This document shows positions 1 through 8,965 of a stretch of DNA of 64,000 bases, piece by piece. The stretch lies in NCBI GenBank assembly GCA_002400415.1, contig DGQP01000002.1, forward strand, positions 310,001 to 374,000, written 5' to 3'. Below the pieces are notes generated by a model. That model searched no databases. It worked only from the letters and a program-made list of their open reading frames with translations, and was not told the DNA's origin. A program made the translations under genes and the position numbers. This DNA is from Chitinophagaceae bacterium UBA4411 (GTDB lineage: Bacteria > Bacteroidota > Bacteroidia > Chitinophagales > Chitinophagaceae). Every line of letters begins with the position of its first letter. Position 1 is the first letter of the stretch.

Positions 1-27
1 TTTCTCATTAATAAAATAACATTTTCC

Positions 28-957
28 ATGAAAGTAACTGTTGTAGGCGCTGGTGCAGTAGGAGCAACCTGTGCTGATAATATTGCCCGTAAAGAACTTT
101 GCCAGGAACTGGTATTACTTGATATCAAAGAAGGTGTTGCGGAAGGCAAGGCCCAGGATATGATGCAAACCGCCACTTTGCTTGGCTTTGATACCAAGAT
201 CACCGGCAGCACCAATGATTATGCAAAAACAGCCGGCAGTGATGTGGTTGTAATTACTTCCGGCCTGCCCCGGAAACCGGGTATGACCCGTGAAGAACTC
301 ATCGGTGTAAATGCAGGCATTGTAAAAGGTGTTTGTGAAAATATACTGAAACATTCTCCCAATGCGATCATCATTGTAATCAGCAACCCGATGGATACAA
401 TGACCTATCTCGCATTGCAATCAACCGGCCTGCCAAAGAACAGGATTATCGGAATGGGTGGCACTTTAGACAGCAGCCGTTTCAAATATCAAATGAGCCA
501 GCACCTGGGTTGCAGCCCTTCAGACCTGAATGCTGTGGTGGTAGGCGGCCATGGTGATACAACAATGATCCCGCTGATTCGTCTGGCTACCTGGAACAGT
601 ACACCTGTTACAAATTTCCTTTCTGCCGAACAACAGGAGAAAATTGTAAAAGATACTATGGTGGGCGGTGCTACATTAACAGCTCTTATCGGTACTTCAG
701 CCTGGTATGCACCCGGTGCCGCCGGAGCTGCCCTCGTTGAGTCAATTCTTCGTGATGAAAAGAAATTATTTACCTGCTGCGTGGCATTAGATGGGGAATA
801 TGGTCAAAAAGATATTTGTCTCGGTGTCCCTGTCACCATTGGCAAGAATGGCTGGGAAAAGATCATTGATTTTAAACTGAATGAATCTGAACAAGCAGCA
901 TTTAATAAAAGTGCAGATGCAGTAAGGAGTATGAATGATGTGCTGAAAACACTCTGA
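28..957 (+). CDS. mdh: Malate dehydrogenase
   Basis: NAD-dependent malate dehydrogenase of the LDH-like family (309 aa), converting malate to oxaloacetate in the cytosolic TCA cycle. The Rossmann loop GAGAVGA lies at residues 7-13, and Asp32 follows the second strand, as expected for NAD rather than NADP. Arg82 in LPRKPGM at the start of the mobile loop is the residue that marks malate rather than lactate specificity. Arg151 and the catalytic His175 in GGHGDT are present. Length is usual for the family. The ATG lacks a Shine-Dalgarno sequence. The promoter is probably outside the window. The gene ends at a strong terminator and stands alone. Confidence 0.97.
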   Translation: MKVTVVGAGAVGATCADNIARKELCQELVLLDIKEGVAEGKAQDMMQTATLLGFDTKITGSTNDYAKTAGSDVVVITSGLPRKPGMTREELIGVNAGIVKGVCENILKHSPNAIIIVISNPMDTMTYLALQSTGLPKNRIIGMGGTLDSSRFKYQMSQHLGCSPSDLNAVVVGGHGDTTMIPLIRLATWNSTPVTNFLSAEQQEKIVKDTMVGGATLTALIGTSAWYAPGAAGAALVESILRDEKKLFTCCVALDGEYGQKDICLGVPVTIGKNGWEKIIDFKLNESEQAAFNKSADAVRSMNDVLKTL

Positions 958-977
958 TCCTTTCTGCCCATGATTTT

Positions 978-1007
978 AAAACCCGGCTTTATTCAAAGCC
1001 GGGTTTT
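978..1007 (+). terminator. Rho-independent terminator of mdh
   Basis: A perfect 13-bp stem (978-990 with 995-1007) around the tetraloop ATTC, ending in TTTT and followed by CTTTTC. It lies 20 bases after the mdh stop codon. Confidence 0.9.
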
Positions 1008-1018
1008 CTTTTCTGCGA

Positions 1019-1054
1019 AATGAAAATGCCCCGCATCTGCAGGACATTTTCATT
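1019..1054 (-). terminator. Hairpin terminator of the T9SS-cargo gene
   Basis: AATGAAAATG at 1019-1028 pairs with CATTTTCATT at 1045-1054. The inner part pairs fully, using G-U pairs, only when read on the minus strand (16-bp stem, 4-base loop). It therefore serves the minus-strand gene ending at 1093. No long U-tract follows, so termination may be partial. Confidence 0.6.
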
Positions 1055-1092
1055 ATTCTGTCTTAAAAGCGGTAAACTAAAAGAGATAGTTG

Positions 1093-2277
1093 TTACCTGG
1101 CTATCGTGAATTGCTGGTTAAGTTTCACCGTACCATCACTGCTCCTGATCACATACTCCCCTGATGCCAATCCTGCTGTATTAATAATCACTTTATTATT
1201 TCCAGGATTCAATACCGCTGCCTGTCTCCTCACCATTCTTCCTGTCATATCCAGCACCTGCAGTTCTGTCCGTATAGCTTTATCAGTTCGTATCGCCACA
1301 TTCAGAACATCATTTGCCGGCACGGGGTAAATGACAACACCTACTGCGTTGCTCCTGCAATTCGTTTGCCGGATGGCCGTATATGTAAACCCGCCGTCTT
1401 TATCCACTTGTTTGATACGGTATTGTGCGGTGCCGCCTTCCAGGTCAAGATACTGGTAACTGCGGCTTGCTGAACTGTTGCCTGCTGCGGCTACTTTATC
1501 AATTACAACCCAGTTGCCATTTGTATTTTTCTCAATTGCAAAATAATCACTGTTACTCTCTGATGCTGTTGACCAGGAGATAGAAGCTCCTTTATCCGAG
1601 CAGTTCACCTTATAATCAGTAAAAAGAACGGGGGTAACAATCGGGCCAAGCAGAAGAGGAACATTATAATTAACCGAATTAACCGGGTATTCATTAGCCA
1701 GGTCGTCTGAAACAGAATACGTAGTAAACTCGCCGGGATTTCCCCCCGAGCCAGAGTTGATCATCACATAACCGCCATAAGGAGCTGTATTATGAAGCGT
1801 CCATAAGGTGACAGTAAAGACATCCACCCAAGCTGTTGTTAAGGTAATAGCAGTACCATCCAGGGTTCCGACTGCCCGTCTGTCAAAACTCTGCGAACCT
1901 GCCGCCTGGTTAAAACTACCACATTGATTAACGGTAGTGTAAGCAAAACCGCCGCCTGCAAATGCCGGAGAGACAGAAACATTGGCCGGATTGCTTACGA
2001 TAGCACAACCCGGTGTCGCAGGTATCATTGCATTGGCACTCTGGTAGCTGAATCCTGTCGCCAGTACATTTACATTCGGTATGCTGCCTGCAATGGTACG
2101 AATCTGTAACTTAAACGTAACAGATCCTAGAGCAGGGCCAGCACCGTCAGGATCTGCAGCGGAATAATTGGCATCAGCAAGCCGCCACTCACAGACCTGG
2201 GCGTAAGTGGAAGAATATGCAATCAACAAAAACAACAGATTAACTGCAAAAAATTTCAGTATAAAAACTGGTTTCAT
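1093..2277 (-). CDS. Secreted protein with T9SS type A sorting domain
   Basis: A 394-aa exported protein of unknown role. A signal peptide (about residues 1-27, ending STYA-Q) follows the ATG at 2277. I preferred this ATG to longer open sequence upstream, which would overlap the next gene and precede the signal peptide. The middle has no family I recognise, although a stretch around residues 220-305 reads like a fibronectin-type beta domain. The last 75 residues, with YPVPANDVLNV, LDMTGR, SGEYVIR and a short basic end, have the form of a type IX secretion type A sorting domain, which is cleaved on export to the cell surface. It lies 31 bases after the dockerin-like gene on the same strand, so the two are probably one operon and may form one surface complex. 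The partnership is inferred. Confidence 0.8.
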   Translation of the reverse strand: MKPVFILKFFAVNLLFLLIAYSSTYAQVCEWRLADANYSAADPDGAGPALGSVTFKLQIRTIAGSIPNVNVLATGFSYQSANAMIPATPGCAIVSNPANVSVSPAFAGGGFAYTTVNQCGSFNQAAGSQSFDRRAVGTLDGTAITLTTAWVDVFTVTLWTLHNTAPYGGYVMINSGSGGNPGEFTTYSVSDDLANEYPVNSVNYNVPLLLGPIVTPVLFTDYKVNCSDKGASISWSTASESNSDYFAIEKNTNGNWVVIDKVAAAGNSSASRSYQYLDLEGGTAQYRIKQVDKDGGFTYTAIRQTNCRSNAVGVVIYPVPANDVLNVAIRTDKAIRTELQVLDMTGRMVRRQAAVLNPGNNKVIINTAGLASGEYVIRSSDGTVKLNQQFTIAR

Positions 2278-2308
2278 GAACTGGGGTTTATGATTTTTAC
2301 TTATGGTT

Positions 2309-3928
2309 CTATTCTTCCGGCCCGAGGGGATCAGGAATATTCGTGGTTGCAATCCGCAGCCTGGCCGGCGTGCTGCCCGAACCTGAAGCTGCAATAATCG
2401 CTTTTACAAGGCTTACATCAGTACCATTGACACTATTACTTGTATTTACATCGGTAAGCACATACCCGGTGGCAGAAGCAGCTATTGCATTTTTTATGGC
2501 ACTGATATCGGTACCATTAACAACGCCGCTTTTATTGGCATCGCCGGCCCACAATCCATAATGCAGCCCCCCGGCTAAAAGCACCACCGGGTCTGAAGAA
2601 GCACCGGCTGCTTTGTAGCTGTTTGCCAGTAGCCTGAAATCATTCGTATAAATACCGGATGCATTGGAAGGTAATGAAACACTCATCACACCTAAGTGGT
2701 TCCGGTGGCGGACTACCATAAAGCCAGCTCCCTGTTTGGCCAGGTCAACCCCAAGCGGAGTAACACCATCTGTTTCCACAATAGCCCCGGTGTTTAAAAG
2801 AAACCCTGCTTTCCTCCCTGTTATTGTTCCTGAAGCAGCATCGGCAGGTAACCCGGATAGAGGCTTCCGGAACTCAACCAATACCCAATCAACAACAGCT
2901 GCATTGGGTATTGCTCCAACTGATTCTGTTCCTGTGTAGTTAAATGGAGTTGTATTATAGGGTTGGGATAACGGGATGATGCCTCCGCTATTAAGGCTGG
3001 TGTTCATGTTGGTTCCGTTCCAGGGTCCCCGGAGTAAGACAGTTGCGTTCATTGTGTACCTGGGGTCAGCCAGCTTCCATTCATTGATAATATCCGCTGC
3101 AGGAATTCCTGTGACAGAAACATAATTAGCCACAGCATCCCTGGTCACCGGCGTAAACAGCCCATTCCATTCAGCACTAACCAGTTGCCAGGGAATAAGG
3201 TTGGTTTCGGTATTTGTATTTAATTCTGTATCCAGGTAAGGGTAACGTATGTCAGCCGTAAATCCGGCACCACCAGATTGTTCAAATCCAAATTTCCTTT
3301 TCACTTCCCGTTCCTCCAGAGCCGGATCACCAGCATTATCCTGCGGTATCATATTCACGGTAAATTCGGTGGGGCTGGTACCGGCATTTGTTGTTACCAG
3401 CATATCCGGCTGGTTAAATACCCTTGCCGTTCCATTGCTCCACCCGGTCCTTCTTACACGACCCACTATTTCCCTTCCCGCAGTAAATTCAAAGGGGACG
3501 GTTGCTGCCGCATTCAGCGTATAGAAATTAGTAAGAGGATCTGTAGATAATGTTCCGGAATTATAAATCAGCTTGCTGCCGATGGTAACAGAATTGGTAA
3601 GCGTTACAAAATTACTGTTGTCTGTCTTATTGATATGCAGGAAATTAAGTATAGAAACTCCGGCATTCAGTGTAACGTTGCCGGCACCCGTCATGACGAG
3701 TGAATCATCTGCAGTAGCTGTTGTATAAGTAGCCGTGTTCAGAAAATTGCCCTGCACTTCCAGCCTGCCATCATTGCTGATGGTGCCTGCATTTTTATTT
3801 TCCACATTGCCGGAGCAAAAAAGAATAGCCCCTGGCTGTATTTTGATAGCGGCCCCGTCATTCACCAGTTGTGCCGTGGATGCACCTGCTAAATGGACCA
3901 ATATCAGAAGGATGTTGCAGCATTTCAT
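2309..3928 (-). CDS. Secreted protein with C-terminal dockerin-like calcium repeats
   Basis: A 539-aa protein with a signal peptide (MKCCNILLILVHLAGASTAQ). The N-terminal part has repeated short beta segments (for example VTLNAGVSILNFLHINKTDN) like those of Bacteroidota surface proteins that begin with a right-handed beta repeat. The C-terminal 60 residues carry two copies of a dockerin-type calcium loop, DANKSGVVNGTD and DVNTSNSVNGTD, each with acidic or polar ligands at positions 1, 3, 5 and 12. They are about 30 residues apart, as in type I dockerins. There is no recognisable T9SS sorting domain at the end (it finishes PDPLGPEE), unlike its downstream neighbour. Function is unknown. A role in binding a partner at the cell surface is inferred from the loops. 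Confidence 0.75.
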   Translation of the reverse strand: MKCCNILLILVHLAGASTAQLVNDGAAIKIQPGAILFCSGNVENKNAGTISNDGRLEVQGNFLNTATYTTATADDSLVMTGAGNVTLNAGVSILNFLHINKTDNSNFVTLTNSVTIGSKLIYNSGTLSTDPLTNFYTLNAAATVPFEFTAGREIVGRVRRTGWSNGTARVFNQPDMLVTTNAGTSPTEFTVNMIPQDNAGDPALEEREVKRKFGFEQSGGAGFTADIRYPYLDTELNTNTETNLIPWQLVSAEWNGLFTPVTRDAVANYVSVTGIPAADIINEWKLADPRYTMNATVLLRGPWNGTNMNTSLNSGGIIPLSQPYNTTPFNYTGTESVGAIPNAAVVDWVLVEFRKPLSGLPADAASGTITGRKAGFLLNTGAIVETDGVTPLGVDLAKQGAGFMVVRHRNHLGVMSVSLPSNASGIYTNDFRLLANSYKAAGASSDPVVLLAGGLHYGLWAGDANKSGVVNGTDISAIKNAIAASATGYVLTDVNTSNSVNGTDVSLVKAIIAASGSGSTPARLRIATTNIPDPLGPEE

Positions 3929-4239
3929 GATTTCTACTAATTAATGGTTTAAAACTACGATTATGCCCTGCTACCTGTTCTTCTATTTAGTAAGCGGTAA
4001 TCTCAGTTTTTTAACTGGTCGCAGGGCTATTGTATTTTGATAGGTATTGAAAACGGGTTAGTAAAATTATCTGCTTCCTAGCAGAATAGTTATTAAATCT
4101 TTCCGGTCTTTACAAACCGGGAAAATAAGCTATTTCAGATGGAGTCAAAGTCCCCTAAGTAGAAGCATATTTTTTAAATAACTCCATGTGTCTTTTGAAG
4201 CTTAATACAGTAAATTGCAAAAACCCATTTAACAAATTT
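3929..4239. other. Intergenic region between divergent genes
   Basis: A stretch of 311 bases separating two divergently read secreted-protein genes. It must hold promoters for both, but I find no full TTTG/TAnnTTTG pair. A weak hairpin (CCGGT at 4103-4107 with ACCGG at 4116-4120) is the only structure visible. I see no small gene in it. Confidence 0.5.
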
Positions 4240-5340
4240 ATGAAGCGAATACCAGCACTTCTGCTTTTACTGATCTTTTGTTCTGCCCGGTCGCAAACTA
4301 TTTTGCAAGCTGGATTTGACCCTAAGGAGTATGCACAACTTTTATCCCTCACATTCAGCAGTTCCGGCATCCCGGATTCAACAGAACGTAAAACAATGAA
4401 AGATCCTTACCATATGGAATACCGTTCTGCAGAAGTCGGGCTTCTCAACCGGTGGACACTCTATCTCCGGAATGACAATGTGGCTGTAATCGACCTGCGG
4501 GGAACAGTGAATAAAACAACCAGTTGGCTGGCTAATTTTTACGCGGCCATGATCCCTGCCACAGGCAGCCTGCAGCTGAATGATAGTACTATTTTTAATT
4601 ATCAATTTGCTGCCAGCGAAAAGGCCTCGGTTCATGCCGGCTGGACCATCAGTATCGGCCACCTGGCCCCGGAGATCATTAAAAAGATCAACGAGTACTA
4701 CAGTACAAAAAATGTAAAAGAATTCCTTATCATGGGGCATAGCCAGGGCGGGGCATTAGCTTTTTTGCTCCGTTCCTATCTTTTTTATGAAACACAAAAA
4801 GGATATCTACCCAAAGACATTCTCTATAAAACATACTGTAGCGCTGCACCTAAAATTGGCAATATGTATTACGCCTATGACTTTGATTTTATTACCCGCG
4901 GAGGCTGGGCTCATACCATTGTAAATGCCGCCGATTGGGTGCCGGAGACGCCATTTTCTGTACAAACTGTTTATGATTTCAACCGCACGAGTCCGCTGAC
5001 CAATGCCAAAGCCATTTTAAAAAAACAAAAATTTGCAATCCGGATTGCAGGGAGTATTGTATACGACAAACTGGAACGGAAACCACGGAAAGCACAACGG
5101 AAATTTGAAAAATATCTTGGCACTGTTATGTATAGGAAAGCGATCCGGAAAGTATTACCGCAATTAAAAGAGCCTGTATACGTTCACGATAATAATTTTA
5201 TGCGTGCCGGCAACCCGGTTATATTAATGCCAGACGCTGATTACTTTCACTTATTCCCGGATGACAAGGACAAACCATTTATTCACCATATGTTTGCCCC
5301 TTATTATACACTCTTAAAAAAACTCTATTTAACCAAATAG
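4240..5340 (+). CDS. Secreted lipase-like alpha/beta hydrolase
   Basis: A 366-aa protein with a signal peptide (MKRIPALLLLLIFCSARSQ). The ATG at 4240 was chosen because the signal peptide starts there, although the frame is open from 4186. It resembles class 3 lipases. VIDLRGT at residues 83-89 corresponds to the oxyanion-hole strand and GHSQG at 166-170 is the nucleophile elbow, with Ser168. A later Asp (around AADWVPETPF) and a His near the C-terminus (YFHLF or HHMF) could complete the triad. Substrate unknown; ester or lipid hydrolysis in the periplasm is inferred. Its last 16 bases overlap the convergent methyltransferase gene. Confidence 0.75.
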   Translation: MKRIPALLLLLIFCSARSQTILQAGFDPKEYAQLLSLTFSSSGIPDSTERKTMKDPYHMEYRSAEVGLLNRWTLYLRNDNVAVIDLRGTVNKTTSWLANFYAAMIPATGSLQLNDSTIFNYQFAASEKASVHAGWTISIGHLAPEIIKKINEYYSTKNVKEFLIMGHSQGGALAFLLRSYLFYETQKGYLPKDILYKTYCSAAPKIGNMYYAYDFDFITRGGWAHTIVNAADWVPETPFSVQTVYDFNRTSPLTNAKAILKKQKFAIRIAGSIVYDKLERKPRKAQRKFEKYLGTVMYRKAIRKVLPQLKEPVYVHDNNFMRAGNPVILMPDADYFHLFPDDKDKPFIHHMFAPYYTLLKKLYLTK

Positions 5341-6293
5341 AAACACCATCTGAATAGTTTTCCCTCAAAATCAAAAGGGGTTGTGGCCTTTGTAATATCT
5401 TTAATAGTAGCGGCACTAATCTTTTCCTTTTCCAATTCAAATTTCCGGGAGTTGGTACTAAAGTATAAGACGCCCCCGGCTTTTAAACCAGCCATACATT
5501 GCCTGATAAGCGTTACATGATCTCTCTGAATATCTAAAATATCTTCCATGCGCTTGCTGTTACTGAAAGTCGGGGGGTCCATTACAATGATATCAAAATA
5601 ATCTGCCGGCAATGTTTTCAGGTATTGCTTAACATCTGCATGAACAAACCTATATTTTTCTGCACCTGTAAATCCGTTGAGCTGCATGTTCCTCTCTGCC
5701 CAGTTTAAATAGGTCTTAGAAAGATCAGCGGTTATTACTTCTTCAGCTCCGCCAGCTGCTGCATACACAGAAAAAGAACCTGTGTAGGCAAACAGGTTCA
5801 AAACTCTTTTCCCGTTACTCTTTTCTCTCAGCATCTGCCGGGTTATCCTGTGATCAAGAAACAACCCGGTATCCAGATAATCACTGAGATTCACGATAAA
5901 CTTTAACCCGTTTTCTTCAACAACAAATTCATGTTGCACTTCACCGTATTTCTGATACTGTCCCAACCGCCCGTGCTTTCGCTGTCTCAGTTTCAGAAAA
6001 ATATTCTCCTTTGGTATTCCCAAAACTTCAGTGATGACCAACAAACTCTTTTCCATCCAGTCATCATGCTCTTCTTCAGACATTCCGTGCTGCCGTTTGT
6101 ATTCCGCCACATATAACTTATCATCATAAAACTCAATACAAAAGGGAAATTCGGGCAGATCATGGTCATATACCCGGTAACAGCTTACTGCCTGCCTTTT
6201 CGCCTGTCTGGCAAGATGCCGCCAGACCTTTACCAGCCTGTTTCGGAACATTATTAATTTATCAGCCTGCATAGTTGAGTTAAAAACTTTCAC
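5325..6293 (-). CDS. RlmK-like class I rRNA methyltransferase
   Basis: A 322-aa SAM-dependent methyltransferase. It resembles the C-terminal half of the gammaproteobacterial fused enzyme RlmL/RlmK (YcbY), which makes N7-methylguanine at 2069 of 23S rRNA. The SAM site VLNLFAYTGSFSVYAA is at residues 164-179. The catalytic-region motif DPPTFSNSKRM at 239-249 is nearly diagnostic for that half. There is no N-terminal THUMP or RlmL domain, so it is a stand-alone form. Methylation of 23S rRNA guanine is inferred from similarity. Start codons at residues 8 and 15 are also possible. Its 3' end overlaps the lipase-like gene by 16 bases. Confidence 0.8.
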   Translation of the reverse strand: MKVFNSTMQADKLIMFRNRLVKVWRHLARQAKRQAVSCYRVYDHDLPEFPFCIEFYDDKLYVAEYKRQHGMSEEEHDDWMEKSLLVITEVLGIPKENIFLKLRQRKHGRLGQYQKYGEVQHEFVVEENGLKFIVNLSDYLDTGLFLDHRITRQMLREKSNGKRVLNLFAYTGSFSVYAAAGGAEEVITADLSKTYLNWAERNMQLNGFTGAEKYRFVHADVKQYLKTLPADYFDIIVMDPPTFSNSKRMEDILDIQRDHVTLIRQCMAGLKAGGVLYFSTNSRKFELEKEKISAATIKDITKATTPFDFEGKLFRWCFYLVK

Positions 6294-6332
6294 GAAATTC
6301 GTATTTCACAGCTAAACAGCAGGACTTATTTC

Positions 6333-7712
6333 GTGTATGCTATTGTTGACATAGAAACAACAGGGACTTATGCTGCCGCCAACGGCATAACTGAAATTTC
6401 CATTCATATTTTCGATGGGGAAAAGCTGGTGGAGAAATTCGAAACACTGATCAATCCCCGGCAACCCATTCCCCACTATATCCAGGCTATGACCGGCATT
6501 ACTGATAAAATGGTGGAAACGGCCCCTGTATTTGAAACAGTTGCTGAAAAAATTTATACCCTCCTTGAAGGAAAAATATTTGTTGCCCACAATGTAAATT
6601 TTGATTACTCCTTTGTAAAAAGCCACCTTGCTGAAGCTGGTTTCATATTAAATAGCAAAAAACTCTGTACGGTACGATTAAGCCGGAAAATATTTCCCGG
6701 TTTTGCTTCCTACAGCTTAGGCAATCTTTGTCACTCATTGGGAATAACGATCAAAAACCGGCACCGGGCAGGAGGAGATACCGAAGCAACCGTAAAAGTT
6801 TTCCGGCTCTTGTTACAGCATGATAAGGAACAGCATATTGCAAAAAGCCTGCAACGAAATTCCAAAGAATCGGTATTACCCCCCAACGTTCCCAAAGAAC
6901 ACTTCGAACAATTACCCTATACCCCGGGCGTTTATTATTTCCATAATGAAAAAGGAAAGATCGTTTATGTAGGCAAAGCCAATAATATCCGCTACCGGGT
7001 GAACAGTCATTTTAGTAATAACTCAGAAAGCAGGCAGAAGCAAAATTTTCTGAAACATGTTTGTGCCATCAGTTTTAAACCCTGCGCCACTGAACTGATG
7101 GCCTGCATCCTGGAATCAACTGAAATAAAAAAACTATGGCCCGTCTTCAACCAGTCACAAAAAAGATGGGAAGATGTGTACGGTATCTTTAGTTATGAAG
7201 ATCAGAATGGTTTCCTCAGGCTGGCTATTGAAAAAAACAAACAACGTCTTACTCCTGTCTATAGTTTTCATTACCTCGTTGACGGCCATGCCATACTTCG
7301 TAAAGTAATCAAAGAATTCAACCTTTGCCCAAAACTCTGTTTTATCCAAAAGGACCAGGTGGATTGTGAAGGTATAAAAGAAAGATTTTGTTTGGGCGCC
7401 TGCCGGCAGGAGGAATTGCCTGCCAGTTATAATAAAAGAGTTTTACAAGCTATTGAATCACTAAAAAACCAGCCTTCTTTTGCCATCATCGAAAAAGGAT
7501 TAAACGGAGATGACCAGTCTTGCATTCTTGTTACTGAAGGAAGGTTTTATGGTATGGGCTATATACCTTCAGACCTTGCCATTAACGATCATGAAACACT
7601 GAAAGAATTGCTAACTCCCTATAAAGAGAATCTTTATATCCGCAATCTCATCAGTGGCTATGCTGCAAGATTCCCCGGCAAAGTGAAAACGTTCACCGGA
7701 ACAACAATTTAG
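6333..7712 (+). CDS. DnaQ-like exonuclease fused to GIY-YIG nuclease domain
   Basis: A 459-aa two-nuclease protein. Residues 1-165 form a DEDDh 3'-5' exonuclease: IVDIETTG (Exo I), AHNVNFDYSF (Exo II) and HRAGGDTEAT (Exo III). Residues 195-280 are a UvrC/Cho-type GIY-YIG endonuclease domain with GVY at 199-201 and YVG at 212-214. A following region has Cys332, Cys336, Cys345, Cys353 and Cys357 (LCPKLC and FCLGAC). This recalls the cysteine site of UvrC, which binds an iron-sulfur cluster. The start is GTG at 6333, with AGGA eight bases before it and no in-frame ATG upstream. A role in DNA repair, incising and then trimming, is inferred. Similar exonuclease-UvrC fusions exist in Actinobacteria. 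Confidence 0.85.
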   Translation: MYAIVDIETTGTYAAANGITEISIHIFDGEKLVEKFETLINPRQPIPHYIQAMTGITDKMVETAPVFETVAEKIYTLLEGKIFVAHNVNFDYSFVKSHLAEAGFILNSKKLCTVRLSRKIFPGFASYSLGNLCHSLGITIKNRHRAGGDTEATVKVFRLLLQHDKEQHIAKSLQRNSKESVLPPNVPKEHFEQLPYTPGVYYFHNEKGKIVYVGKANNIRYRVNSHFSNNSESRQKQNFLKHVCAISFKPCATELMACILESTEIKKLWPVFNQSQKRWEDVYGIFSYEDQNGFLRLAIEKNKQRLTPVYSFHYLVDGHAILRKVIKEFNLCPKLCFIQKDQVDCEGIKERFCLGACRQEELPASYNKRVLQAIESLKNQPSFAIIEKGLNGDDQSCILVTEGRFYGMGYIPSDLAINDHETLKELLTPYKENLYIRNLISGYAARFPGKVKTFTGTTI

Positions 7713-8146
7713 TCCAGCCATTGAAAATCTTCTGCAACAGGCACATCTGCAAACATTGTCCTGGCCTCTTCCGGCAATGAAGCCAGTTTCCGGCGAACAG
7801 TATCAAGCCAGGCAATATCAACAGTCAATACAGCAGATAAGGTGTCCCCGTTTTTTATGATCTGATGCCGGATGGTCCAGCGGGAAAGATCTCTTTTCGC
7901 TTTGGTAAGCTCCAGGTGAATACTCACTTTGTCTTCCGGCCTGATCTCTTTCCTGAAAACACATTCCTCGCGGAAAAGGATAGGGCCAATGTGAAATTTT
8001 TGCATCACTTCCGCGGTAAAGCCAACACTATACAAATATTCAATCCGGCAAGAAGCACCCCAATCATAATACACCGAATGCCTGACATGAAAGTTGGGGT
8101 CCAGGTCTGCCCAACGAACCTGTACATCCCTGCTGAATTTTTCCAT
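7709..8146 (-). CDS. Acyl-CoA thioesterase, 4HBT (YbgC/FadM-like)
   Basis: A 145-aa single hotdog-fold thioesterase. The opening VQVRWADLDPNFHVRHSVYYDW matches the 4-hydroxybenzoyl-CoA thioesterase group (WxDxDxxxHVNNxxY), with the usual Asn pair replaced by Arg-His. The active-site Asp is the first Asp of WADLDP. It probably hydrolyses acyl-CoA or aryl-CoA in the cytosol. The precise substrate cannot be read from the sequence. The stop codon overlaps the end of the convergent nuclease gene by 4 bases. Confidence 0.8.
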   Translation of the reverse strand: MEKFSRDVQVRWADLDPNFHVRHSVYYDWGASCRIEYLYSVGFTAEVMQKFHIGPILFREECVFRKEIRPEDKVSIHLELTKAKRDLSRWTIRHQIIKNGDTLSAVLTVDIAWLDTVRRKLASLPEEARTMFADVPVAEDFQWLD

Positions 8147-8237
8147 TTTTCCTGTTTAGATAAGACGCTAAATTAAATGATAACAGGCATCCGAATTAGC
8201 ACTTCAACCTGTATTTTTGCTGCCTAATAAAAACTTT

Positions 8238-8963
8238 ATGAAGAAGCTCATCCTGTGTTTACCTGCATTAATACTGGTTGCTGTTGCCGCAGCACAGCCT
8301 GTTAAGACAACAAAGCCAAAGACCCCTCCTGTTGCAGCCAAACCGGTGTTGAAAAATTCATTCGATTCGGCCAGCTATGCCATGGGGATGAGTTTCGCTA
8401 ATTTTTTCAAACAGCAGGGGGTTAATAAAGTTAGTTCGACACTGGTGCTAAAAGCTATTAACGACCTGATGGGTAATAAAACTCCTTTATTGGATGATAA
8501 CACCGCTAATATGGTCATCAATAATTACCTGACTCAAATGCAGTTGCAAAAATCAAAAGCTATCATTGATTCAGGGGTTGCATTCCTGAAAAGGAATAAA
8601 ACCAAACCCGGCGTTAAAACAACTGCTTCCGGACTTCAATATGAAGTGATCAGGGAAGGCAGCGGTATTAAACCGGCAGCAGCAGATACATTTGTTGCGC
8701 ATTACCGGGGAACCTTATTGGATGGACTTGAGTTTGATGCCTCTTATAACCGTGGCCAGCCGTTAACGCTTGGAGTCAGCCAGGTGATCCGCGGCTGGAC
8801 AGAGGGACTTCAGCTGATGTCAGTAGGTTCAAAATACAAATTCTGGATACCCTATGAACTTGCCTATGGGGCTATGGGCCAGGGCCAGATACCCGGTGGT
8901 GCCATGCTGATATTTGAAGTAGAATTGCTTGATGTAAAAAAAGCACATGGCTCCGGCCAGTAG
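8238..8963 (+). CDS. FKBP-type peptidyl-prolyl isomerase, exported
   Basis: A 241-aa Mip/FkpA-like protein. The N-terminal signal peptide (MKKLILCLPALILVAVAAAQ) is followed by a Pro/Lys-rich linker. A dimerisation region (about 35-110, with SYAMGMSFANFFKQQG as in the FKBP_N domain) and a C-terminal FKBP fold (about 130-238, with VAHYRGTLLDGLEFDASY and the end IPGGAMLIFEVELLDV) complete it. It assists folding of periplasmic or outer-membrane proteins by proline isomerisation. The ATG at 8238 is chosen over an upstream TTG (8217) because the signal peptide begins there. A -7-like TATTTTTG lies at 8212-8219 without a clear -33 partner. Two bases separate its end from the convergent potassium-channel gene. 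Confidence 0.9.
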   Translation: MKKLILCLPALILVAVAAAQPVKTTKPKTPPVAAKPVLKNSFDSASYAMGMSFANFFKQQGVNKVSSTLVLKAINDLMGNKTPLLDDNTANMVINNYLTQMQLQKSKAIIDSGVAFLKRNKTKPGVKTTASGLQYEVIREGSGIKPAAADTFVAHYRGTLLDGLEFDASYNRGQPLTLGVSQVIRGWTEGLQLMSVGSKYKFWIPYELAYGAMGQGQIPGGAMLIFEVELLDVKKAHGSGQ

Positions 8964-8965
8964 GA

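Noticed and set aside
4145..4160. Possible third copy of the G/C-run repeat (AAAGTCCCCTAAGT)
   Set aside because: Only about ten bases match and the GGGG half is missing.
7399..7410. CCTGCCGGCAGG palindrome
   Set aside because: Falls inside the exonuclease/GIY-YIG coding sequence. Single copy, so treated as chance rather than as a repeat element.
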